Source: Leguminivora glycinivorella
Taxonomy: Eukaryota; Arthropoda; Insecta; Lepidoptera; Tortricidae
Direction of reading: 5' to 3'
Length of the DNA: 64,000 bases
Assembly (NCBI RefSeq): GCF_023078275.1
Contig: NC_062971.1
Coordinates: 9,734,001-9,798,000, forward strand
Of this stretch, positions 1-9,900 are shown in pieces (the first letter of the stretch is position 1; each line of letters opens with the position of its first letter). The translations under genes were made by a program, and so were the position numbers. The notes below the pieces were generated by a model. It did not search any database. It was not told the DNA's origin and worked only from the letters and a program-made list of their open reading frames with translations.

Positions 1-1039
1 TTGTCCAGAACACCGTTTCTTATTATTTTGTATTACCTTTCCAGCCTTCAATCTTCCCATCGCTGCCACGTGAGAACGTGACGGTGACATCCAGAGGAAA
101 ATAAGGAAAACACCCAGCCTTTCTGGTAAGTGGTTTTATCTCTGTTACACCAAAAACCCCTAAAAGCAACCCCGCGATTAAAAATATAGAATTAATTAAA
201 ACAACAAGTCACCGATTTCCAAAATTATCTCACCTGGTTATTTTGTTTGTCCACCAGGGTGTTTTTATCCGGGTATATGTTCCACATACTATCCTGCTAC
301 TATCCTGGTATTATGTCCTGAACTGGAGTTAGCAGTTTGCTGCCAAAACTACTCGTGAGAGAAACCGCCCAAGTCTGTGAAACGGATTAATACCTAGGAT
401 ATTTTACATTTATAACATAGCATTTTTAATTAAGGATATCCATCCAGGAATAAGACCAATATAATTTTGTGGAGCGATATAAATATATATATTTCCTGTA
501 ATAAAACTTAAATTAAATACTTCCACCTCCGTTAGACTGTACGATGGTGATAGAAAATAAGAACTTAGTGAAGGTTGTTCTTACAATAAATTAATTAAAT
601 TAGTTATAGTTGTTTCTTTCAATTGCGATCATTCGTTAGCTAAAAGAGTGAGGAAAGGGGCGCTCTAAAAACTTAAATTTGTTCTTTAGTACTTTCGTCA
701 ACAAGTTTCAATATAAATACCTACCTCATTCTTTGCTCCCAGGCGAACGATATCCCATGACCCTGCTCGAGTTCTTTAAATTAGCTGAGGCATAAATAAA
801 ACGGGTGTCCGAACTTATCCACATAGAAATAAAGTTATTATCCGAACTTACCCCAACCTATGTGCATAGGTGAAAGACACTGTTACATGTTTCTAGGGAC
901 CCCTCTGTGGTGCCGAACATTATAATCTGGCCTAGATATTTCCATTGCTCACCGAGCACTGGACTCAGAAAGACCGGTAAAATTATGACTTCTGAGCTCA
1001 TACTGGCTAAAAGGAGTAAGAGATTACTGTTGTAGTGGT
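1..1039. other. AT-rich noncoding stretch
   Basis: No convincing ORF, RNA gene or repeat structure was seen here. It is AT-rich with scattered short poly-A/T runs. It could be intergenic DNA or an intron lying upstream of the Ly6-type gene. Confidence 0.4.
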
Positions 1040-1240
1040 CGATTAGACGGTGAGTGTCAGGTGAGGGTTGGTGGCGGGATCAGCGCGGCGCCGGGTCGGG
1101 ACGGCCGCCGGCCGGGCGCTCGGCAGCGGCGCTCGCCGCTGGCGCACCGGCTCGCGGAAATTGCCAATTAATGTGTCCGGGCACCTGCCACGTCACGCCG
1201 CGCCCCGCTCGGACTTGCTCCGCGTCTTACGTCAGTTCAC
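1040..1240. promoter_or_regulatory. GC-rich, CpG-dense patch (candidate promoter or 5' exon)
   Basis: This is a sharp switch from AT-rich surroundings to a CpG-dense block of about 200 bp. Two potential splice donors (GTGAGT and GTGAGG) lie at its left edge. Short ORFs are open in two + frames (1,054-1,245 and 1,068-1,322), but their arginine/alanine/glycine-rich content is what any CpG-rich DNA gives, so I do not call them genes. A promoter or untranslated first exon of the downstream gene is one possibility. This is inference from composition only. Confidence 0.3.
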
Positions 1241-1588
1241 AATAAAGAGCCCTGATTTGTCCCGCCATACCCTTGTGCGAACCATCTCGTGTCGTGTGCG
1301 AAAAAGGCTTGTGTCATTCTAGCATATTCCTCGTATCGGTAACTGCATATTTGCATTAAAGCAATGAACGTGATTACAATTAGGCTGCATGACATGTGAT
1401 ACCTATATAATTATTATGTTTGAGTGAGGTTTAATCTCATCCAATTGTCCAGATAACATGCTGCAGATAGTGCAGCTAATTAGAGCAATGCAAGCCTGTT
1501 TCCATGTATAAGTGGCGATCAAAAATTATTCAATAATAATGACCTTCAATTACGAGTATGAATGTTCAAATGGCACATAGGTATTTAA

Positions 1589-2476
1589 CAGAGATGTAAC
1601 GGATGTGGTTTTAACGGAACCGGAAGCGGAAGCGGAAGTTTTGAATTTAGTTTAACGGAAGCAGAAGCGGAACCGGAACCAGAAGCGGAGCTTATAGATG
1701 TTAAAAACGAAATGAAAAAATACCACATAGGTATAACATAAACCAAAACTAATTAAATTACCTAGAACTTTTAGGTGTTTACTGTTCAGCCTGTAATCAG
1801 CCTTTAGGCCCACTTAGGTTTTAAAAACGAAAAGAAAAGTTACCTGATATTTTATCTTAAGTATATCATTCATTACAATCCAAAAATTTAAATCACCTTG
1901 AACTTTAAGATTGTTTGTTGTTTAGGTAATCACATAAGAATCCTTTTAAACCTTTATTATGCCGTAAAAGGTTTTAGAAACGACAAGAAAACTTACTCGT
2001 AGGTAGTATAATACAATCCAAAACTAACCATTAAAATTATATGTGTAATTGTTAGCACACAATTAAATTTTTAAATTAAATGGAGTGATTGTAAAAGAAG
2101 TTGTATTTAATAAACAAATTAGCAGCTTTATCTCCCGGCAGTTTGCTTCTAAGGGGTTCGTAGATAAGCCCTGCACCACTGAATAGTTCTTCACTCGCTA
2201 CTAACTAGGTGGACAGGACAAATATTGGCGCGCAATGGAATGAAGCGATTGATGTTTAGTATCGCAGCACGTGGCAAGCGGAGAGATGAGCGAATGACAG
2301 GTATAGACCTGTTGGTCTTTGATGTACGCCGCTCATGTCCCACCGTCGCGCTAGGTTCCGACATCCGTTATAACTTCCGTTTGAAAAATAACAGAACCGG
2401 AACAGAAGCGGATGTGTAAAACAAAACGGAAGTTCCGTAGAAACGGAAGCAGAAGCAGAGCTCCGTTACATCCCTG
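1589..2476 (-). mobile_element. hAT-superfamily DNA transposon, internally decayed
   Basis: The element begins CAGAGATGTAACGGA and ends with the near-perfect inverted copy TCCGTTACATCCCTG. It is flanked on both sides by the 8-bp direct repeat gtatttaa (1,581-1,588 and 2,477-2,484). An 8-bp target duplication with terminal repeats starting CAGRGATG is the hAT signature. Both subterminal regions carry many short 'acggaagcggaagc'-like repeats, in opposite orientation at the two ends, which may be transposase binding sites. The 888-bp length is too short for an autonomous copy, but a piece of transposase survives inside on the minus strand. Confidence 0.85.
2076..2204 (-). pseudogene. hAT transposase C-terminal remnant
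   Basis: On the minus strand, reading from 2,204 down to a TAA stop at 2,076-2,078, the translation contains SEELFSGAGLIYEPLRSKL. This matches the conserved hAT C-terminal dimerisation region (family pattern S-E-R-x-F-S-x-A-G followed by R-x-x-L). An in-frame stop lies just upstream of 2,204, and no DNA-binding or catalytic region survives. It is the broken 3' end of the transposase gene of the surrounding hAT element, close to its natural stop codon. Confidence 0.75.
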
Positions 2477-2484
2477 GTATTTAA

Positions 2485-2904
2485 CAATATAGGTCCGTGC
2501 GACTGCGATTGTCTATTGCGAATGATTTGCATATTAGCTGGTGAATCCCGATGAACTAATAAATCTAAATTATGACAATGATTATGCCGGCGGGGCCACT
2601 TTCATGTACATGCACAACGGGAACGTATCGCACGTTACACGCTCGCAACAAATTAACAGCAATAACCAGAACAATGCAGGCGAAATGAATAACCGGGAAC
2701 AAAACACAAAGCACAATCATTACTCCGCATAAATGCCAGGTGAGTGAGCACGGCTCTTAAATAATAGAATTAAATGGTTTCGCTGGACAAGTTACATTTC
2801 CTTTTGGCATTATTTAGTTTTCTTATATATTGAGAGTCAGCCAGCATTACACTCGATACATTATTGATATTCGTCCGATGAGTCGTTAACAAAGCCTCCG
2901 TGGT
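2485..2904 (+). other. Noncoding stretch with a candidate 5' untranslated exon end
   Basis: A strong splice donor consensus (CCAG|GTGAGT, exon end 2,739) follows a more GC-balanced block at about 2,520-2,739. The 63-codon ORF in this block (from 2,541) has no recognisable domain and ends before the donor. If transcribed, the block would fit an untranslated exon of the + strand gene at 6.8 kb. That is speculative. Confidence 0.25.
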
Positions 2905-3015
2905 ACAGCGAGGGGCGATGCGCGAATCTGCGGGCTCAGTCCGCTACGAGCCGCGGCCGCGGAGCTACGACGTGCTACGCCGTAGAGGCCGCCGCGCGAC
3001 ACGTGCGTGAGAGCG
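2905..3015. promoter_or_regulatory. CpG island with internal short inverted repeats
   Basis: This is a 110-bp block that is almost all GC, within AT-rich DNA. CTACG recurs in direct and inverted forms around a central CCGCGGCCGCGG palindrome. A short ORF from ATG 2,918 is open through it, but it has no recognisable content. It could be a promoter, an untranslated exon or a regulatory element. Confidence 0.3.
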
Positions 3016-3604
3016 GATTCGCGAATTATTTAATGAGCCAATAAAAATTCCGTGAAGGTGTAGAAACGTGCACAGTACGTAATTAGTGCATATAATTATG
3101 GTGTTTCATAAGTATTAACAATAACTCGCTTATTTAACACAGGTTTGGGATTTTAATGAGGTCGGCAATTTTAAACACTTTTTCGTAAATTAAAAAGAAG
3201 GTAATTGATTCATGTATAATATGTTAAATTAAATTGGAATTTTAATTATTTGGCATACCTTCTAATATTATGTACCTATATTTTGGCATCTTTTTATTCC
3301 TAGAAGATAGTGCGAAAATTAGGTGCCATTGATATGTATTATAAATTTAAAATACCTACATAACATATTATGAAAGGTTTAAGTTGTCTAAAATTGCTAT
3401 ATATATCATTAGTTGAACCTAATTATTTAAATTGGTTAGGTTTTTAGTATAACTATGAAAGAGGCATAAATTAATATGATTAAAAAATAAGGCCTTGTCG
3501 TTATATATAGGTAATACGAAGAGAAGTGAAAAAGGCAGGTGAAAATGCATACATCTAGTAAATTCTAGTATGTAAATAAGCGACTTGTTTCTAAATAAAA
3601 TATT
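3016..3604. other. AT-rich noncoding stretch
   Basis: Nothing recognisable was found: no ORF of note and no inverted or tandem repeat structure. Confidence 0.4.
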
Positions 3605-3790
3605 TCACGACCGGTCCGCCTAGTGCTAGTCTGCATAATTGCCTATTAAGCCGACGGGTTCTGGGTTCGATTTATGCTAAGGGCAATGGTGGGACAGATA
3701 TTTAATTGTATATTTATAACACGCATCCATATACATTAATAATATATGTATATGCATACCTACAATTATATTTTATTAAGTATTTAGTCT
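3605..3790 (+). repeat. Degenerate tRNA-derived SINE
   Basis: The head (gaccggtccgcctagtg, then a gggttcga box-B-like motif and aagggcaa) is a diverged version of the tRNA-related head seen in the SINE at 55,394. It is followed by an AT-rich body. Divergence is high, so this is an old copy, and its right end is uncertain. Confidence 0.55.
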
Positions 3791-4886
3791 TGGAAATTAT
3801 TAAAGTAAAATATATTTAAGGTTAACTCGGTCCTTTTAGAGTGTGGTTATGCTCGCCAAAATTAATTTAAACACACAAAATACAGTGGTTCAAACAGCCA
3901 ACCCTAAATATTCGTCAATAGACGAAGGTTCGCTGACAATCGGATACCTGAATAGTATTGTTGATACCCTCTTTACAAGTATCAATTAAATTAGAGGTTG
4001 TATAGCTACTAACAAGTATTTAATTTAATTTTTCATATTTTTAATGACAAAAATTCATTTCATTTCTGATTGAAACATCCTTTGCCTGAAGTATTGTACG
4101 GATTGTATTAATTTTTAAAACTAAATCCATTATTCACTTGGGAATAAAATAGTAAACGCAATGAGACCTTTAAACATCAAATGTGATGAAAAAAGTTTTA
4201 TTTATTTTATATGGATTATTAAGTAATGTGGTTAGGTTGGAAATTAATTTGATCCATCATTCTTCACGTTTACTGACTTTATTAATCTCTGTACCAATAT
4301 CTTAGGTTAAGACAAATACTAGTAATTAAGTACTTGTCCAGTTTATTTTTCCAAACAATATAATATGTAAAGCGTAATGCGCTTCACACGAGGAAATTGC
4401 ACCTTTGCTAATGGATTGGTTGCCTTCCAGGGGCTCTATCACATTAACTACTAAACAAAAGAACAAGCATTTGTTTCACTTAGTCATTTAATCAAGTTTA
4501 CAGGTTTAATTAAATAACGATAGTAGAAGTCTTATTCAATTAAGATGATATTAAAACAAACGATATTTTATTTACCCCGGATCAAGATTCAAGAATGACA
4601 AGATCCTACATGTGTTAGTCTTGCCCCAGTATTTGTCTTAGCCCACATTTTTACCAACTTAATCGTATTGTCATGCATTATCTAATACATTTTGTAGGTA
4701 ATTGGAAAATAACTTTCATATAAGCATGACTAATAAACATGACTAAGCTTAATTTCTTAAGAGGGATAATATTTGAAGGTTCATAACGTTAGTCAGAGCC
4801 CGCGAGAGGTTAAATCGGCTTATGTTGTCCTAAAATGTGTCTTGCCGGCGTCCGTGTTTGCTATACTTGTAATATTTTTTTCCCCT
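3791..4886. other. AT-rich noncoding stretch
   Basis: No ORF, RNA gene or clear repeat was found. Confidence 0.4.
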
Positions 4887-5326
4887 CACTAGCCCGGAAA
4901 CACGTGTTTTGTCATTTAATACCAGCGGGTAAAAACGCATTTTATCCACTAGTGGGTAAAGTAATTTGACCTTGAATAAAGTCAAATTAACTGCTTTAAA
5001 ATTTTTTAAAATAAAATTGATAAAATTAGGTGAATCTAGTAATAACGATGATTTACCACCTGTGGAACTACTGGAAGTAGTGATAAACGCATTTTTTGCG
5101 TTGTAGTTTCCTCGCTATAGTGAGAGGAAAAGTTTTGTGTTACACTCGGGTGCAAATGTATTTTACTTCTCGTGTGTTAAAAAACTCGCAAGTTCAGGAT
5201 TCTATTCTCGAACCACTCGCTTCGCTCGTGGTTCAACTATAGAATCCTTTCACTTGCTCGTTTTTCAATTCCACACTCGGCGTTAAAATACAACTTTGTC
5301 CCCTTGTATAACAAATAACTATTCTT
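4887..5326 (+). repeat. Dispersed repeat, family A, copy 1
   Basis: This segment recurs in the same orientation at 38,556-38,959. It starts cactag..cggaaacacgtg in both copies and ends at attctt in both. The copies differ by short indels: copy 1 has an extra 'actcgcttcgctcgtgg' block near 5,213-5,233 that copy 2 lacks. There is no coding potential. I recognise neither terminal inverted repeats nor a target duplication, so the class is unknown. Confidence 0.75.
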
Positions 5327-5840
5327 AAGTCGTTAGTCGCTGACATAGTTATATAGTTTCAGATATTTTCCGAGTATTGCTCTTTCGTCTGCTAAATATC
5401 CTACAGTAACTACGTTATTATATGTATAAGATATGCATTTAAAATACTCAAGAAATATCACAATCTCTTAATGCTTACATCATTGAGGTCGAATGTAATA
5501 TAATTATTTTATACCACCAAAATAAAAACACTCAAAAGAACGTTATTAATTTCTTTAAAATGTTTCAGAAATAATCTAAGTAAAAACGTTTTAAATACTT
5601 ACTCAATACGGTTATTATAAAGGTATAAAGTAAACCCACCGGGAGCTCGGGAAATATCCTTTATTACGTTGTAATTTTCTGCAGTCTCGCCGGATGATGA
5701 ACGTGGCCACGATAATATCTTATTGAAGGAAAATGGATCATTGTTTGCACCTGTAAAAAGAACACAATATTATTCACTCTTAGGGTTCGGTAACAGCCAG
5801 AGTTATAACACTGTCATAAAAAGTACCTGTTTAGTAAAGT
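5327..5840. other. AT-rich noncoding stretch
   Basis: Nothing recognisable beyond short AT-rich runs. Confidence 0.4.
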
Positions 5841-6182
5841 TGTCCCCTACATAAATTACACAAATCGACCTATAGCCCCAAATTATGCATAGTTTGTATG
5901 GGTACTCGGCAACGATATACATTAGGTACTTAATAAATAAATAAATATTGGACACCTTACACAGATCAACCTAGCCCCAAACTAAGCAAAGCTTGTACTA
6001 TGGGTGCTAACTGCTAAGCGACGATATACATACTTATATTCATAGAAAACATCCATGACTCAGGAACAAATATCTGTGCTCAACACACAAATAAATGCGC
6101 TTACCGGGATTCGAACCCAGGGCCGCGGCTTAGCAGGCAGAGTCACTATAGTCACTACCGACTGAGCCAGACCGGTCGTCAA
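5841..6182 (-). repeat. tRNA-derived SINE, minus strand, with a second tail fragment
   Basis: Read on the minus strand from 6,182, it has a tRNA-like head with box A TGGCTCAGTCGG and box B GGTTCGAATCC. It continues through 'ggtaagcgcatttatttgtg' and the 'cctgagtcatggatg' body shared with the SINE at 55,394, and ends in a tatttattta tail near 5,936. A second truncated tail of the same type lies at 5,841-5,935. Confidence 0.8.
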
Positions 6183-6487
6183 GATATTTAGATAAAGACA
6201 TAATTACTTATATACATATAAAAGAACCATGACTCAGGTCCTGCCTCGTAGCCGAATGGCATTTCTGCGATGCGAAACGCCGCAGAAATGTAGTCTGGCT
6301 CTGTCGCGCCAATACGCAAGATCGATAGAGATAGATAGCTACGAAAGAGATATTATCGAGAACGTTTCTGCATTCAGCTACGCACACTGATATTATTAAA
6401 TATCTTAACATGCCCTTAACGGAGTCCAAACTCGGAACTTCGGCTTCTCAGGCAGGGTAACTACCAAGACCAACTAGACCGGTTGCC
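6183..6487 (-). repeat. Second SINE copy, split by a palindromic element
   Basis: The minus-strand SINE head (accggtctagttgg..., 6,487 to about 6,405) and a short body piece ('catgactcagg', 6,228-6,240) are separated by the palindromic repeat at 6,249-6,382. The palindrome therefore probably inserted into the SINE after it had landed. The copy is diverged and incomplete. Confidence 0.6.
6249..6382. mobile_element. Palindromic MITE-like repeat, family P, copy 1
   Basis: The ends are inverted (tagccgaatggca ... ctgcattcagcta) around a centre containing 'ctggctctgtcgcgccaatacgcaag'-like sequence. The same arrangement occurs at 9,476, 38,998 and 55,160. It is about 135-165 bp long with no ORF. 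It is probably a non-autonomous DNA element. No target duplication is clear. Confidence 0.7.
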
Positions 6488-6765
6488 GTGGAAGATGAAC
6501 CCATCCATAGGATAGGTTGTCTATATATGTACTAAATATATGTATGTTTGTCTGCCCTCCTTCCAATAACTGGACACTACTAATACATTCAATTATATTA
6601 TATGTATACATATTACTTACACAATACCAAATACATATTGGTTCAAAAATTTACTTGAATTTTGAAATGTAATCAAAACAATGGTTTAGCACCTATACGA
6701 GTATGGTATCCAGTTATTGGAAAGTGGCTAGTACTAAAAGTACTTTAACTATTGTTCTTATTTAG
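6488..6765 (+). other. Noncoding stretch ending in a splice acceptor
   Basis: AT-rich sequence that ends with a pyrimidine-rich tract and acceptor AG at 6,764-6,765 (ttgttcttatttag). This would place the start of the first coding exon's 5' untranslated part at 6,766, implying at least one noncoding exon further upstream. Confidence 0.4.
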
Positions 6766-6833
6766 CTAATACGCAAGACGTCTAAAGTGAACTATTAGAT
6801 TGGTGCCAAGTGAACAACATAGTGGGGTCAATA

Positions 6834-6912
6834 ATGTATGCCTCAATGTGTTTTATGAGTATCATCGCAATTCTCATGATTGACGTGAGAACTGGAGCTC
6901 TTCTACAGAAAG
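6834..6912 (+). CDS. Ly6-type gene, exon 1: signal peptide
   Basis: ATG at 6,834 opens 26 codons plus one base, ending AAAG|GTGAGT (donor GT 6,913-6,914), so the intron is phase 1. The peptide has a hydrophobic core (CFMSIIAILMI) suited to a secretory signal; cleavage could fall around residues 20-24. Two further in-frame ATGs (codons 5 and 8) are alternative starts. There is no in-frame ATG between the stop at 6,783-6,785 and 6,834, which supports this start. Confidence 0.75.
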
Positions 6913-9900
6913 GTGAGTAATATTTTTTTCATAAAATACCTACCTACTTAAACATAGAGGGATTCTGTTTGTTTAACGGAAGTAAATAATTAATTCACCC
7001 TTTGGTGCTTAAGTAATACAATCAGTTATTTATTATCTAGAAAAGTAATGTAATGTGTTTGATATTGCAGGAAGGTAAACCTTAGAAAATGTATTTAATT
7101 TCTGTCTACTTAAATTACGTTCTTTCAAATAAACCGACAGGCTTTGGAAGATTCTCCCTTGAATATCAAAAGCATATTTATTTTCAAATTATTATTAAAA
7201 TGTGCGAGTTAATCGAATCCATTGCTTAGGTTTGTGTGATATTTTGCATTTCCTTAAGTTAAGGAAAAAACCAACATTACGTTACCGAACCCGGGAAACG
7301 TAGGTATATCTAATAGGAGCTTAAGCAAAGTCTTCTTAGGCATCTCTTCATAGAACCCATATTAGTTTCGTTGGAGGGTCATAGCGATGAATAAATGGAT
7401 TACACGTCCTTTAGGATTCTTTGTGGTTGTAAATGTTTAAAAACATCGCATTGCTTTGAGGGGTCTAAACGTTTTGATCAGTGTACTTGTGACAGATTAG
7501 GAGCTTTTAAGCAGATTATTCATATGCTATCCTTACTTTATTATTTCTATTTATTTTCGAAGATAATGATGTATTTTTTATGGTTGGTATGGTTCATATA
7601 CAAAAATAACTCTTATAGATAATTTTCTTAGGTATCACTTACACTTCAAGGGTTAAATAGGGCGAGTATATGACAGGTACTTATTTGTAGGTTAGTAGAA
7701 TTAGAAGTTACTCAATTACTTACTCATCTTGCTCATTAATTCCATACTTATAACTTTTCCCGAAAAATATGTTCTGACCTTATATAAGAATAATTATAGA
7801 CCACCCGTATCTATGAGCAATTAAGGTCAGCGACGAGGTCCCGGGGGAAAATCAAACGGACACAATCAGAACCGGGAAAGGCGTGGGAGATAAATATCCG
7901 CCTTTAGATATCAGTAATCGGTAAATAAGCTCGATTGTACGATATATACTGGTAAGATGTGTAGCGTTGTGATATCATTCCAAAATTAGTTATCTTGTGA
8001 AGTAAAGTAAACGTAAGTAGGTACCTACATTTTGAAGTAACTGTATAGTGAGTTACTTTATTTAAAATAGGGGTTTTAATAATGTAGACGGTCTTGTGAA
8101 TAAGACTTCAGTAGGTTCAGTAAGTACCTACCTATAATAATATTACGAGTAATGTGTGGTGTTGTGCCGACTGGCAGAATCGCCATGAAATATCCCGTTC
8201 CGCGTTATCCTGGCAGAGTCGCCATATAGTGTTGAGTGTGAAAGGAAACTACTGGGTCCGAGTTTAGACGTATACTGTATTAAATGACGAATATTATAGC
8301 CTAAACAAATAAGTCGAAAGACGAATAAATAATACTAGTTGCATAAACGTGCGTGGGTGAGGTGGAGTACGCACACTACAAATGTACTGCAATACTTGCA
8401 CTAATCTAATGTAACTTGAAAAGGGAAACTAAAAATATTTATAAAAATCAATTCAAATCGAACATTTGAAGTGACTTCAAACTTTAGTAATATCGTTGGA
8501 GTTTTATTATTGCAAAAGTTGGAGATTTGAATTTCCCTAAGCGGCGACAAAATGTACCCGAATGTTATTCGCAAGAAATGTGATTTCTTACCGAGACCGA
8601 GACCCGCCGGGCCACCTCCGCAAACACACGTCACAAGTGTTTGACTCCCTTAATTGAAATGGGGTTGGGATATAAATCAAGAGGAGTTAGATTTGCATTA
8701 GTGTACATAATGCGTGATTGAATTCTGTTAAATTACTTACTATAATTAATACCGACGTTTCGAATCGTTCACCTACATGAGTTCGTGGTCAAAATTATGA
8801 AATTGAATCGAACTGTTTAATATCCGTTTCCATAGTTTTATTTCATGTCATGAGTTCATAATTGTCGCGCTAAACGAAAATAATATTACGGCAATTATTT
8901 AAAAATGAAATCACCCACTCGACTTTGTTGGTGTCTTGACTCTTGCCACTTGTGTATTATCACATGTTAGACACGAGTAGTAACAAAATAAATGTGGTGT
9001 AAGTGGGAATCCCCTGAAGTCGTAGTTTTTTCTTAGCGTCCCTTCTCTATCGATTTATAAACTTTGTATTTTTATAGTAAAATATTTAAACATTATATTT
9101 TTGGTTTCATGATCGCGAACTGTTGAATTAAATGTAGTCTGTTTTCAGTTGTCACACAATTCTTGCCAAATGATATTTGAAGTATTTTAAGAAAACCATT
9201 TTATAACATTTGTGAATGCTCATTCTGGTTTCACCTTTGTGATATAAGGTTTAGAAGGCGAGCTTTCCTTTTGTTGAGAGTTACTTTGAAGTTATGCTTT
9301 GATGCTGAGGTCGCTGAACAATGTCGAATTAACATAGGTAACGTACATCGGTTTTGTGATGAGATGAAGTTCAAACCGACTAACTTCAAGTTAAAAATAT
9401 TGTAGGTATATCATTATCAACGGAGGCTTAACCTTATTAAAGTTGCTTTGTCATTACTGGGTACCTAGCCGAATGCACAAAAGCCCACGAAACACGCACT
9501 AAACGAAACGCGCGTAGATATCTATCTCTAATATCGCTCTTGCGTATTATGTGCGCGACAGAGCCAGACTACCTTTCGCGGCGTTTCGTTTTCGTTTCGC
9601 GTCGCAGAAATGCCATCCGGCTACGGCACCTGACGGCGGCGACGCCTACGACATATCCTCAATCATCACATGTCTCAATATAATACACCGTTAATAGTAT
9701 TTAGCTACGAAATTCATATTCTGATAAAAATATTTAACCACCAATTCATTATGCTTAACTAAGATATGTATAAAGATAGGTACTTGTGTGTCGTTAAACT
9801 CGTTAATAACAGATCCGAACTAGTGAGTATTATATTCTCTGGATCCGAATCAATATTGATGATACACAACTGAACATAACATCCCTACGTAAATGAATAA

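Noticed and set aside
1054..1322. Two overlapping + strand ORFs in the GC-rich patch
   Set aside because: Low-complexity Arg/Ala/Gly/Pro content expected from CpG-rich DNA in any frame; no domain.
7395..7622. 75-codon ORF with several cysteines and a hydrophobic end in intron 1
   Set aside because: No acceptor and donor in matching phase, AT-driven composition, and the Ly6 domain is already complete with exons 2 and 3.
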